Below are positions 35,466 through 44,286 of a DNA stretch of 55,032 bases, one piece after another. This stretch comes from Anaerolineae bacterium. Its GTDB lineage: Bacteria > Chloroflexota > Anaerolineae > Anaerolineales > UBA11579. Each line of letters starts with the position of its first letter. The first letter of the stretch is position 1. The stretch spans positions 1-55,032 of the forward strand of contig SCUK01000023.1 of the NCBI GenBank assembly GCA_004297445.1, given 5' to 3'. The position numbers were made by a program, and so were the translations under genes. The notes below the pieces were generated by a model. The model was not told the DNA's origin. It saw only the letters and a list, made by a program, of their open reading frames with translations, and ran no database searches.

Positions 35466-35497
35466 AGTATTGGCCCGATGAATTCTGGAGAAACGCA

Positions 35498-36568
35498 ATG
35501 AAATTTAAGTCTCACGTTTCGCTTCTATTTATTGGTGCTCTTCTGCTCACAAGCTGCATACCAGCTACCCCCGAATCGCTGACGCCTACCCCGGTTCAAT
35601 CGGCACACACCCCTGCGCCAACCTCCACAGTCCCCACGCATACCGCCGAACCGGATGTGGTCACCATCGCTGCCCAGAATCTCATCAGCCACATGCCGCT
35701 TTACATCGCTGACCTCGAAGGTTATTTTGCCGAACAGAACATCGTAGTTGAATTCATCGCCATTGAAACTGGGGTCGAAGTCCTGCCCATACTCGCAGCC
35801 GATGAGATTGATGTAGTAGCCGGCGCGCTCAATGTCGGCCTCCTCAATCTTATGGCACAGGATGACACAGTCCGCATCGTCGCCGACAAAGGCTACACCG
35901 ACCCCGCCAAGTGTTCAGCCAACGCCGTGATGGCCCGCTCCGACCTGCTTGCCGCCGGCGAACTGGAAACAGCCGACCAATTGAAGTCTCGCATCATTCT
36001 CGCCAACCCCGTAGGCATCAGTGGCTATGTTCTGGAGCGCTGGCTGAATGAAACCTACGGCCCCGGGCTCAATGACGTCACCGTCGAACGTCTGCCGCGC
36101 GCCGCGCAGATTGACGCCCTCAACAATGGCGCGGCAGCCATTGTGGTGGCCTCCGAACCTAACATTACCCAGTTCGCCGAGTTGGCCGGCGTGGAAATCG
36201 TCGCCGACTTTGGCGAGTATCTGCCCGGAGCGAGCTACGCCAACATCCTTTTCGGCAAACACCTGCGCATCGATGACCCGGAACTGGGCCAACGCTTCAT
36301 GGTAGCCTACCTGAAAGCCGTCCGTCAGTACATGGAGGGCCCCACACCGCGCAACATCGAGTTGATTGCGCAAGTCACCGAGTTGGAGCCGGAGTTCATT
36401 CAGCGCGTTTGTTTCCCAACCATCCGTCTGGACGGGTGGATGGACTATGCCGCCACTGTTTCTTATATTCAATGGGAACTGGACGCGGATCGAATTTCCG
36501 TCTTCAATACTGAGGAGCAATTCTGGGATTCTCGATTCGTCGACTTCGCCAGCTCGCAATTGGACTGA
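35498..36568 (+). CDS. NMT1/SsuA-type ABC substrate-binding lipoprotein
   Basis: A 356-residue lipoprotein: signal peptide with lipobox LLTSC (Cys20), a Thr/Pro linker (~22-48), then an NMT1/SsuA-like binding fold. It opens VTIAAQNLISHMPLYIADLEGYFAEQ, with VVAGALNVGLLNLMAQ and IILANPVGISGYVLERWL further on. Family members bind sulphonates, nitrate, pyrimidines or thiamine precursors; the ligand is not evident. A CTGGAG site precedes the ATG. First gene of the importer operon that also contains the A-T-TE enzyme and the ATPase and permease. Confidence 0.85.
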   Translation: MKFKSHVSLLFIGALLLTSCIPATPESLTPTPVQSAHTPAPTSTVPTHTAEPDVVTIAAQNLISHMPLYIADLEGYFAEQNIVVEFIAIETGVEVLPILAADEIDVVAGALNVGLLNLMAQDDTVRIVADKGYTDPAKCSANAVMARSDLLAAGELETADQLKSRIILANPVGISGYVLERWLNETYGPGLNDVTVERLPRAAQIDALNNGAAAIVVASEPNITQFAELAGVEIVADFGEYLPGASYANILFGKHLRIDDPELGQRFMVAYLKAVRQYMEGPTPRNIELIAQVTELEPEFIQRVCFPTIRLDGWMDYAATVSYIQWELDADRISVFNTEEQFWDSRFVDFASSQLD

Positions 36569-36664
36569 TTTGCGACAGAACTTCCGAAACCATCCCTGAC
36601 GAGAAAGGTTCAATAACCCTCCCTGTCATTGCTATCCCGCTGGGATCAAGTCTCGAGCTTTCAT

Positions 36665-39319
36665 ATGATCTTGGAAAAAGTAGTCGAAAAAAAGTACCCC
36701 GCCCGCCCTCATAATCCGGGGTATACCCCATATCCAGAGGCGTACTGGGAAGGCAGCGCGGTCGATGTCTTTCGCCGCTGCGTGGCTGAGCGCCCCGAAT
36801 CCTCTCCGCTGGTAGATCATGAGCGCAGCATCACCTACCGCCAATTGAACGACCTCAGCGCCAAGCTGGCACTCGCCATCCTCTCTCGTATGGGCGCAGA
36901 TGACCGCCCTATCGTTTTGCTGTTTGACAAGCAAGTGGAGATTGGCATCGCCATGCTGGCCGCGGCAAAGGCAGGTCGCGCCTACGCCCCCCTCGAGCCG
37001 TCATTCCCGCTTGACCATCTGCGCCTTATCCTTGATGATTTGGAACCTGCCCTCATTATCCCCGGCCCTTCCAACGAAGCGCTGGCACGCAGCCTCGGCC
37101 TCCCCGTCCTCACATTGGCGGAAGCGTTTGCCCACAACACCAATACTGCTCCTATTGAGTTGCCACATCTCAAATCTTCAGACCCATTGCTCGTCATCTA
37201 CACCTCAGGGTCCACCGGTCGTCCCAAGGGCGTCATCAGCCAGCACGCCTCGGCCATATTGCGCGCCCGTCAGCGCTCAAGGGAACACCAGATTTCGCCT
37301 GATGAACGGGTGCTATTTATCGAAAGTGCGAACTTCGGCCGTGGGCAGGGCAGCATCTGGTCAGCCCTCCTGAATGGCTACTCCATTTTCCTTTACGACA
37401 TCACTCGTGTCGGAACTTCCAGCTTTGCGGGTTGGTGCAATCAACAACAGATTAATCATTGGGCCGCAACCCCCAGCACCTTTCGCTCACTGGTTGGCAA
37501 ACTTGGTCCAAATGACCGCCTTGAAACCATTCGCATCATCCAATTGGGTGGCGAAATGTCCCGTCCCGCCGACTTTCATTTGTTTAAGCAGCACTTCACC
37601 GACTCATGCAACCTTGTGATTGGATATGGGCTCAGCGAGGCCGGCGGCATTTCAGCGGTATTTCTTCGCCGCTCGGACGAGATTCCCGCCAACATAATGC
37701 CCGTCGGCTATCCGTACGGAGACCGCCAGATTTTCATTGTGGATGAAAACGGCAATCACCTGCCGTGCGGCGAGATTGGCGAGGTTCACGCCGAGCTGCA
37801 GGGTAATTTCAACGATTACCTGAACAATGAGCAGTCCTCGCTGGCACGTTACTATGTGGACCCGGCCCGGCCGGATACAACCGTTTGCCGGACTGGCGAT
37901 CTCGGCTGGCTCGGCGAGGATGGCTGTCTCTATCTCACCGGCCGCATAGATAACCAGATAAAAGTGCGCGGGATGAAAGTCAACACCAACGATGTCGCCG
38001 GAGCGCTGGCCCATCACCCGGATGTTGCCAACGTCTTGGTACAGGGCGAGGTCGATGCACGCGGCAATACCCGCCTGGTCGCTTACCTCGAAACTCGTTC
38101 GGGAAGCGCTGACCCCCGGGTGTTTCGCGCGTTCCTCGAACCGGACTTGCCGACTCACATGATTCCCGCCTATTTCGTCTTCTTGGAAGCCATCCCGCGC
38201 TCATCCACCGGCAAAGTGGATTCGAAAAAACTCCCGGATATCGCTGGGCTGCGCCCTGCCCTCTCCACCCCGTTTGTGGAACCCGTCACCGACCTTGAAA
38301 TCGCTCTCGCCAAAATATGGGCTGAGATACTTGCAATTCATCCGATTGGATTAAATGACCCATTCGTAGACCTCGGTGGCGACTCGCTTTCTGCCACCCA
38401 GGTCTTTGCGGAAGTCGAAAAACATCTCGGTGCATCAATTCCTCCCGGTGTGCTCTACTCCGCTCCCACTATTGCCAGCCTCGCGAAAAAAATGGACGGC
38501 GGAGAAGTAGAAGTAAAGGAAGATACTTTCTTGCTTCCGATTCGCCAGGGCAGCATTACGAATCCAGTGGCTTGTTTTCTGACCCCCATGCGCGGCGATG
38601 TCATGGCCTACAGCGCCATTATCAACGCCATGGACCCGGACTACACCCTCTACGGTCTCAACTCCTGGCTGCTTAAGTTCCAACAACTGAGAAAGACTAC
38701 ACTTCCCGAGCTCGCTGCCCAATTCATTGCTGAACTTAAAACAGTGTCCGAAGATGGACCTTTCGTGATTGGCGGCCACTCCTTCGCCGGGCGTCTTGCA
38801 TACGAAATGTCACGACAGCTCAAAGAAGCGGGAGATGTCGTGCCCTTCATCTTCATGTTTGATTCCTCGGGTCCCGGCCGTACCTCAAACAGCCTCTTCA
38901 TTTACAGACCCCTGCACTTCATCACGAAAATGCAGCGTCTTGAAACCTGGAGAGAGCGCTTCGAGTTTCTTTGGAATAAAGTCTCGGAGTGGAAGCGTTA
39001 TTGGATGCGCATTGCGAACATGGTTCAAGTACGCACAGGGATTGAATTGCCGCGCCCTGCCGGCCTTCCCATCGGCACTGATTCGATGCGCGAACCCTAC
39101 TACCCCGTTCCACAGAACGTGGATATCCTTTACTTCCGCGCCGATTATGATATGGGGAAGTATGAGGACGATGTGGCCCGCGGCTGGACCTTGTTTTCCA
39201 CTGGCAGGACCACAACCCACATCATTCATGACAATCACTACGAGATGCTAAAAGGAGAATCAGGCGCATCCGTTGGCCGGCTGCTCACCGAAGCCATCCG
39301 CGCCCTGAAAATCAACTAA
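36665..39319 (+). CDS. NRPS-like adenylation-thiolation-thioesterase (A-T-TE) enzyme
   Basis: An 884-residue three-domain enzyme without a condensation domain. A domain (~30-535): A3 YTSGSTGRPKG (~179-189), A5 GYGLSEAGG, A7 TGDLG, A8 GRIDNQIKVRGMKV, A10 SSTGKVDSKKL. The A4 position that normally carries Asp235 (FDxS) reads FGRG (Gly225), so an alpha-amino group is probably not recognised; an aryl, keto or fatty acid is likelier. T domain: LGGDSLS with phosphopantetheine Ser574. TE domain (~625-884): GGHSFAG with nucleophile Ser706 and C-terminal HYEML His. The ATG at 36665 is favoured though no strong ribosome-binding site is seen. The ATPase gene starts directly after the stop. No PPTase is present in the window. 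Confidence 0.88.
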   Translation: MILEKVVEKKYPARPHNPGYTPYPEAYWEGSAVDVFRRCVAERPESSPLVDHERSITYRQLNDLSAKLALAILSRMGADDRPIVLLFDKQVEIGIAMLAAAKAGRAYAPLEPSFPLDHLRLILDDLEPALIIPGPSNEALARSLGLPVLTLAEAFAHNTNTAPIELPHLKSSDPLLVIYTSGSTGRPKGVISQHASAILRARQRSREHQISPDERVLFIESANFGRGQGSIWSALLNGYSIFLYDITRVGTSSFAGWCNQQQINHWAATPSTFRSLVGKLGPNDRLETIRIIQLGGEMSRPADFHLFKQHFTDSCNLVIGYGLSEAGGISAVFLRRSDEIPANIMPVGYPYGDRQIFIVDENGNHLPCGEIGEVHAELQGNFNDYLNNEQSSLARYYVDPARPDTTVCRTGDLGWLGEDGCLYLTGRIDNQIKVRGMKVNTNDVAGALAHHPDVANVLVQGEVDARGNTRLVAYLETRSGSADPRVFRAFLEPDLPTHMIPAYFVFLEAIPRSSTGKVDSKKLPDIAGLRPALSTPFVEPVTDLEIALAKIWAEILAIHPIGLNDPFVDLGGDSLSATQVFAEVEKHLGASIPPGVLYSAPTIASLAKKMDGGEVEVKEDTFLLPIRQGSITNPVACFLTPMRGDVMAYSAIINAMDPDYTLYGLNSWLLKFQQLRKTTLPELAAQFIAELKTVSEDGPFVIGGHSFAGRLAYEMSRQLKEAGDVVPFIFMFDSSGPGRTSNSLFIYRPLHFITKMQRLETWRERFEFLWNKVSEWKRYWMRIANMVQVRTGIELPRPAGLPIGTDSMREPYYPVPQNVDILYFRADYDMGKYEDDVARGWTLFSTGRTTTHIIHDNHYEMLKGESGASVGRLLTEAIRALKIN

Positions 39320-40099
39320 ATGGGAATTCAAGTTACCAATCTTGCCAAGATATTCGACTCCAACCAGGGCCAGGTCCAGGCGCTGGCGGAGGTTTCATTT
39401 GCGGTCACCTCTCAAGAATTTGTCAGCATCGTCGGCCCCAGCGGCTGCGGTAAATCCACACTCCTGCGCATCCTCGCCGGTCTCATTGAGCCTTCACGAG
39501 GCAAATTCGCTATCGATGTGGAAAGCGGTAACCACCGTCCGCAAAATGCCATGGTCTTTCAGGGCCAGGGATTGTTTCCCTGGATGAACCTCCTGGATAA
39601 TGTCGGCTTCGGCATGAAGATGCGCGGCGCACGCCCCGCTGAAATCAAGTCCGAGGTCATGGGTATTCTCTCCCAGTTCGGTCTGGAAAAATTCCACGCC
39701 CACTTCCCGCACGAACTCTCCGGGGGCATGCGCCAGCGCGCCGCCCTCGCCCGTGCCTTCCTTGCGGATCCGGACGTCCTGCTCATGGACGAACCGTTTG
39801 GCGCGCTGGATGCTCAATCCCGTCTTCTCCTCCAACAGGAGTTGCTCCGCATCTGGCAGGCCAATCGCAAGACCATCCTCTTTGTCACCCACGATATTGA
39901 AGAGGCCATCCTCCTAAGTGACCGCATAATCATCATGTCCGGCCGCCCCGGCCGCATCATCGAAGATATCAACATTCCCCTTAAGCGTCCTCGCAACCTG
40001 GTTGAGCCCGAGGAACACGAGCTCATCGGCGAGTTGAAAGGAAAGATATGGAACATGTTAGAGAGCGAAGTCAAGAGCTCGATGGAAGAAAGTCTCTAG
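39320..40099 (+). CDS. SsuB/TauB-type ABC transporter ATPase
   Basis: A 259-residue ATPase of a nitrate/sulphonate/taurine-type importer. Walker A GPSGCGKST, Q-loop VFQGQGLFPW, signature LSGGMRQRAALARAF, Walker B VLLMDEPFGALDAQSR, His in THDIEEA. The ATG abuts the A-T-TE stop with no gap, and it overlaps the permease by 52 bases, so the four genes are certainly one operon. Confidence 0.95.
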   Translation: MGIQVTNLAKIFDSNQGQVQALAEVSFAVTSQEFVSIVGPSGCGKSTLLRILAGLIEPSRGKFAIDVESGNHRPQNAMVFQGQGLFPWMNLLDNVGFGMKMRGARPAEIKSEVMGILSQFGLEKFHAHFPHELSGGMRQRAALARAFLADPDVLLMDEPFGALDAQSRLLLQQELLRIWQANRKTILFVTHDIEEAILLSDRIIIMSGRPGRIIEDINIPLKRPRNLVEPEEHELIGELKGKIWNMLESEVKSSMEESL

Positions 40100-40884
40100 T
40101 GGTCCGGAATATCAGAAATAGCCTGATAACCATTGCCCGCTATGTACTGCCGCTGGTTCTCTTCTTTGTAATCTGGCAGGTAGTTTCTTCCCTCGAACTG
40201 ATTTCCAAGCTGTTCTTCCCCGCGCCCAGCCGCATTCTGGAGACTCTGCAAAAGGTCATCCAGGATGGCACTTTGGTCGAGCATTTGAGATACAGCATGA
40301 TGCGCATGCTTGGGGGCTTTTTCATCGGCGGAGCCATCGGTCTGCTGCTCGGCCTCAGCATGGGCTGGCTGCCGTGGCTGCGCAATCTGGCCGACCCTCT
40401 CGTCGCTGCATTTCATCCGGTCCCCAAGAGTTCGCTTTTTCCCCTTGTGCTCATCATCTTTGGTCTGGGTGAGACCTCCAAGATTGTCATGGTCAGCATC
40501 GGTGCGTTTTTCCCCATGCTCATTAACAGTATGGCGGGCGTGCGCCAGATTGACCCCATCTATTTCGATGTGGCCGCCAACTATGGCGCCTCGCGCGGTC
40601 AGATTTTTCGCCGCGTGGTGCTGCCGGGCAGCCTGCCTTCCATTCTCAGCGGCGTGCGCCTTTCGATGAACAGCGCCATCCACATCACCATCGTGGTGGA
40701 GATGATTCTTGGCAAACTCGGACTGGGGGCCATGATATGGCTTTCCTGGGAAACATTGCGCACCACCTACCTCTATGCGGCGCTCATCACCATCTCCGTC
40801 ATCGGCCTGCTCTTGAACCGCACTCTCGAGTTCGTTGCCCGGCGTCTCGTGCCCTGGAATGATGCCCAATCAGTAAGATCCTGA
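40048..40884 (+). CDS. SsuC/TauC-type ABC transporter permease
   Basis: A 278-residue permease with about six membrane helices and the EAA motif (AANYGASRGQIFRRVVLPGSLPSIL near residue 190). The ATG at 40048 has AAAGGAAAG just upstream and overlaps the ATPase gene; a GTG at 40099 is an alternative with a shorter N-terminus. It ends the operon, followed by a strong terminator. Confidence 0.9.
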   Translation: MEHVRERSQELDGRKSLVVRNIRNSLITIARYVLPLVLFFVIWQVVSSLELISKLFFPAPSRILETLQKVIQDGTLVEHLRYSMMRMLGGFFIGGAIGLLLGLSMGWLPWLRNLADPLVAAFHPVPKSSLFPLVLIIFGLGETSKIVMVSIGAFFPMLINSMAGVRQIDPIYFDVAANYGASRGQIFRRVVLPGSLPSILSGVRLSMNSAIHITIVVEMILGKLGLGAMIWLSWETLRTTYLYAALITISVIGLLLNRTLEFVARRLVPWNDAQSVRS

Positions 40885-40906
40885 TTGTCCCATTCGTGTC
40901 TATCAG

Positions 40907-40942
40907 ATAGAAAAGGCCGTCCTTCGGGGCGGCTTTTTCTAT
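40907..40942. terminator. Bidirectional terminator
   Basis: ATAGAAAAGGCCGTCC/GGGGCGGCTTTTTCTAT stem with a TTC loop, between the importer operon and the convergent nuclease gene. Confidence 0.85.
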
Positions 40943-40957
40943 CTGGCTTGGAGAAAC

Positions 40958-42385
40958 TCAGTCCGCCGCTCCAAATTCACTATGCAGGAAGCGATAGATT
41001 TCGACCATCGCCAGTGTGTCCAGCCGGCAATAGTCCAACAAGTTTTGCTTCGTTTTTTCGCGCGCCGCTCCCTGCTCCTGTCCGGAAAACAGGCCATACC
41101 AGGCCAGCATCGCCTGCGACCCGTCCGCTACCGCCAGCCCCTCATAACTGAACCCCGGGATCAGCGCCGGTAAGACGCGCTTGATGGAGTTGCTGCCGCG
41201 AAAACCAGGATGCACGAAGTGCTGTTGACTGAAGACCGTCATCAGGTCGAACACGCGGGCGTTCAGCGCGCCGAGGTACTCCGTCCATTCCGGATAGCGC
41301 TCGGCCATCTCGCGGTTACGGCTCATTTCAAACGACTGGTTCCACACCACGACGGTTCCGGGCAGTTCTCCGAACTTCGTGAGGCTTTCCACCAGGAGGC
41401 GTGCCGGGTCTTCCGGCCCGCTCCCCAGGAATTCATGCTTGCTCAGTTCGGCGTCTACGGTCAGCAGGGCGTGTACCGACACCTGGAATACCACCGGCTC
41501 GTAGGGCCGGTAGCCGCTGAACAGCGGCAGGCTGGAGTTGTAGGTTTCATAATCCAGAAACCAGAGCGGCCACTTCAACCCGTCCAATATCTTCCGGATG
41601 GCCTCGCCATCCGCCGTCGCTTTTCCGTCTTTTGCGGCGCGCACATGCTGTTGCTGTTTGTCGCTGAGCGCGAACCCGTCCGGGATATCTTTCGCCGCCA
41701 GCACTCCGCCCGCCCTGAGCTGGCGTTTCTTTTCCTGGTTCAGCCGCGGCACGTCATAGATGGAGAACTCCGGCAACCCCGGATGGCAGACCGCCGGGCA
41801 GGGGCAATCGGCCGGTTTCAGACAATAGCCTTCCATGGGCACGGAATCCATTCCCAGCACCGCCAGCGCCTCTTCCCGCCACGCCTCCACCTGGGTGAAC
41901 AGCGCCGCCGCTTCTTCCGTGACATCCACGGTGACGAACAACTCGCCAGCGTCCAACGCCGCGGCCCTCCGATACTCTTTGTTCAGGATGACGAGGTAGA
42001 GCCGCCGCAACGGAAGTCGTTGCCTCAGCACCAGCGACTGAAACGCCACATCGATAAGGTGTTCCGGCTGGACGCCGGTCACCGCTTTGATTTCGTACAG
42101 GTCCACGTCGCCAGTAGCTGGTGCGCGTACCAGCGCATCGACACGTATCTCAAAGCGCTCGTCGCCGTGCGTCGCCTGCCAGGACAGGTCTCCCCCATTT
42201 TTTGGCAGGATGATTTCTTCCAGATACTGCCGCGCCAGCGGCTCAATGGCCAGGCCCTGCCGCATCAGGTGCAATGCATTGGCCGAAGGAGGCTCATCCG
42301 GCATCTGCCCGTTAGCCTTCGCCCAGAGGTGGTTCGGCGCATCCAGATACAGCAGGAAGTCAGTTTTGGTGAGTGGCATAAACAT
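40958..42385 (-). CDS. DUF2779-type protein: Cas4/RecB-like nuclease fused to a DEDD-type exonuclease domain
   Basis: A 475-residue protein. The N-terminal half has a PD-(D/E)xK-like core (VDALVRAPATGDVDLYEIKA, ~78-100) and a Cys group (CLKPADCPCPAVC, ~188-200) as in iron-sulphur Cas4/AddB nucleases. The C-terminal half opens FLDYETYNSSLPLF (DxE, ~293) and closes LLDYCRLDTLAMVEIY (YxxxD), an RNase-H-fold 3'-5' exonuclease. No CRISPR array is nearby. The ATG at 42385 is used; the in-frame ATG two codons on is possible. Nucleic-acid repair or defence is plausible but unproven. Confidence 0.78.
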   Translation of the reverse strand: MFMPLTKTDFLLYLDAPNHLWAKANGQMPDEPPSANALHLMRQGLAIEPLARQYLEEIILPKNGGDLSWQATHGDERFEIRVDALVRAPATGDVDLYEIKAVTGVQPEHLIDVAFQSLVLRQRLPLRRLYLVILNKEYRRAAALDAGELFVTVDVTEEAAALFTQVEAWREEALAVLGMDSVPMEGYCLKPADCPCPAVCHPGLPEFSIYDVPRLNQEKKRQLRAGGVLAAKDIPDGFALSDKQQQHVRAAKDGKATADGEAIRKILDGLKWPLWFLDYETYNSSLPLFSGYRPYEPVVFQVSVHALLTVDAELSKHEFLGSGPEDPARLLVESLTKFGELPGTVVVWNQSFEMSRNREMAERYPEWTEYLGALNARVFDLMTVFSQQHFVHPGFRGSNSIKRVLPALIPGFSYEGLAVADGSQAMLAWYGLFSGQEQGAAREKTKQNLLDYCRLDTLAMVEIYRFLHSEFGAAD

Positions 42386-42478
42386 TCAGGATTTTACCTT
42401 CACCTCTCCGTAGCCGAATTACGACGGCGCCTGAAAGCCATCCTACAAACTAATATATGGCGCGCCCATCTGGACGAA

Positions 42479-42616
42479 ATGCACTCCCTCGAACCGAACC
42501 TCTCCCGCGCCCTTATCCCCACTGATGAGGTGCGCCCTGAGGATCATATAATCCTTGAACTTGGCCGTTTCACCATCATAGACATCGCCCCCGAAATTCC
42601 CTTGCACTCTCCCTGA
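42479..42616 (+). pseudogene. Short coding-like remnant or unrecognised small gene
   Basis: A 45-codon frame from ATG 42479 to TGA 42616 (HSLEPNLSRALIPTDEVRPE ... IAPEIPLHSP) has protein-like composition, and the same frame continues upstream (SVAELRRRLKAILQTNIWRA) to about 42404 with no start codon. It looks like the 3' end of a lost gene squeezed between two minus-strand genes. No family recognised, and chance cannot be ruled out. Confidence 0.3.
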
Positions 42617-42618
42617 AC

Positions 42619-43338
42619 TTACGGAATCACCTCAACCGAAAAGCCATAGAAATCCACCGTCGCGCTGGCCGCATCAAACACGCTGGCCGCCACGCCCACA
42701 TCCCCGTGCGCCAGGGCGTCATCCTCCGTCTCCAGCAGCAATTGCTCGTTGGCAAACAGGCTGAGCGTGGTGCCCACGCACTTCGCCATCAGACGGACAT
42801 TCCCACCGTGCGGCAGCCCGCGTATCCGCGTAAACGACCCTTCCCCCGTCAGCGTCTCCAGCTCCCCGCCGTTCAGCCGCCGCCGGATGCCGGCAAACCC
42901 ATCGCTCGTCACCATCAGCACATAAAAATTGTCTTCATTCACATGCCGGCACACCACCCCGAAGGCATTGTCGGCGTCCCCATCCACCCACTTCGCAGTC
43001 ACCCGCAGGCGCACATCCACCAGGTCAAGGTTCGGCGTCGACCAGAGGAACTGCCCCGGCCCCAATGCCGTGATGCGATAGGAAGAATTGCCGTAATCCG
43101 TCACCCCGTTCGGGAAGGTCGCCCGGTCCCACCCGCTCGCCGGATCAGAGAAATCATCCCGGAAGAAGATGTACGGCGTATCCGGCGTGGCCGTGGCCGC
43201 GGGAACCGGGGTTGCCGTTTCCGTCGGAACGGACGTTGGTTCAGCAGTTGGAGTCGGTTGGAAACTGGGAAGGCCGCACGCCAGGGTGAGCGCCAGCGCC
43301 ATTCCCCCCATCAGGAGTCGGCTTCGTCTTGGATTCAT
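42619..43338 (-). CDS. Lipoprotein with concanavalin/LamG-like domain
   Basis: A 239-residue lipoprotein: lipobox ALTLAC (Cys21), a Thr/Pro/Val linker to ~52, then a beta-sandwich of the kind seen in laminin-G/3-keto-disaccharide hydrolase proteins (YIFFRDDFSDPASGWDRATF; FGVVCRHVNEDNFYVLMV; RLMAKCVGTTLSLFANEQLL). No catalytic residues are evident. Probably carbohydrate or surface binding. Confidence 0.75.
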   Translation of the reverse strand: MNPRRSRLLMGGMALALTLACGLPSFQPTPTAEPTSVPTETATPVPAATATPDTPYIFFRDDFSDPASGWDRATFPNGVTDYGNSSYRITALGPGQFLWSTPNLDLVDVRLRVTAKWVDGDADNAFGVVCRHVNEDNFYVLMVTSDGFAGIRRRLNGGELETLTGEGSFTRIRGLPHGGNVRLMAKCVGTTLSLFANEQLLLETEDDALAHGDVGVAASVFDAASATVDFYGFSVEVIP

Positions 43339-43377
43339 TCGCGAAATTGTACCCGCGTTTCCCCCATCCTTCGCGCC

Positions 43378-44286
43378 TCACCCCACCAGCGCCAGGAACA
43401 CATCCTCCAGCCCCGGCTCCACCGCCTCCGCCCGTCCACCAACCACCCCCGCCCCGTCCAGCCGCGCCACCAGGGCCGGGCCATCCACCGATGTTTCTGC
43501 AATCACCCGCAAGTGGTCGCCCGCCAGCCCCGCCCGGCTCACCCCCGCCATCGTCTCCAGCGCCGCCAGCGCCCCCAGCACATCCTTCGCTGCCACGTCC
43601 CACGCCTTCCCTTTCAACGCCGTTTGTTTCAACCGCGTGGGCGAATCCATCGCCAGCAACTTCCCCTCCCGCATGATTCCCACCCGCTGGCAATACTCCG
43701 CCTCATCCATGTAGTGCGTGGTCACAAACGCCGTCATCCCCTCGTCCGCCAGTTCATAGATAAGGTCCCAGAACGTCCGCCGCGCAATCGGGTCCACCCC
43801 GCTCGTCGGCTCATCCAGGATCAACAACCGCGGCCGGTGCACGATGGCAATGGCCAGGGCCAACCGTTGGCGCCACCCCACCGGCAACGCCCCGGCGCGT
43901 TCGGACCGCAATCCGCTCAGCCCCAGCCGTTCCAGCGTCTGCGCAAGATGCTGCTTGTCATGCTCCCCGTATACCGTCGCGTAAAATTCGATGTTCTCCC
44001 AGACGGACAGGTCATCATACAGCGCGAACTTCTGCGACATGTACCCCACCTGCGCCCGGATGGCCTCGGTTTCCACCGCAACGTCCCGCCCCAGCACCCG
44101 CGCCGTCCCGGACGAGGGCCGCAACAGCCCCAGCAGCATCCGGATGGTGGTCGTCTTCCCGGAGCCGTTCGGCCCCAGATACCCCACCACCTCGCCGGTG
44201 TGCACCTCAAAAGACACCCGGTCCACCGCGGTGAACTCGCCGAACATCTTGGTCAGCGCTTCCGTACGGATAACTGCGTCAGCCAT
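43378..44286 (-). CDS. ABC exporter ATPase, second half of a split YbhF-like pair
   Basis: A 302-residue ATPase: Walker A GPNGSGKTT, Q-loop YMSQKFALYDDLSVWEN, signature LPVGWRQRLALAIAI (a degenerate LSGG), Walker B LLILDEPTSGVDPIARR, His of THYMDEAEYC. The ATG at 44286 overlaps the upstream ATPase gene by 8 bases. In E. coli YbhF both ATPase halves are one protein; here they are two genes. Confidence 0.92.
   Translation of the reverse strand: MADAVIRTEALTKMFGEFTAVDRVSFEVHTGEVVGYLGPNGSGKTTTIRMLLGLLRPSSGTARVLGRDVAVETEAIRAQVGYMSQKFALYDDLSVWENIEFYATVYGEHDKQHLAQTLERLGLSGLRSERAGALPVGWRQRLALAIAIVHRPRLLILDEPTSGVDPIARRTFWDLIYELADEGMTAFVTTHYMDEAEYCQRVGIMREGKLLAMDSPTRLKQTALKGKAWDVAAKDVLGALAALETMAGVSRAGLAGDHLRVIAETSVDGPALVARLDGAGVVGGRAEAVEPGLEDVFLALVG

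Noticed and set aside
35434-35497. TPP riboswitch before the NMT1-type binding protein
   Set aside because: A GGCTGAACCCC stretch recalls the THI box, but the second conserved helix and the ACCTGA core are missing.
41210-42616. Long plus-strand frame across the nuclease gene
   Set aside because: Mirror of the strongly supported minus-strand gene in a high-GC sequence; only its last ~70 codons, beyond the nuclease gene, look like protein.
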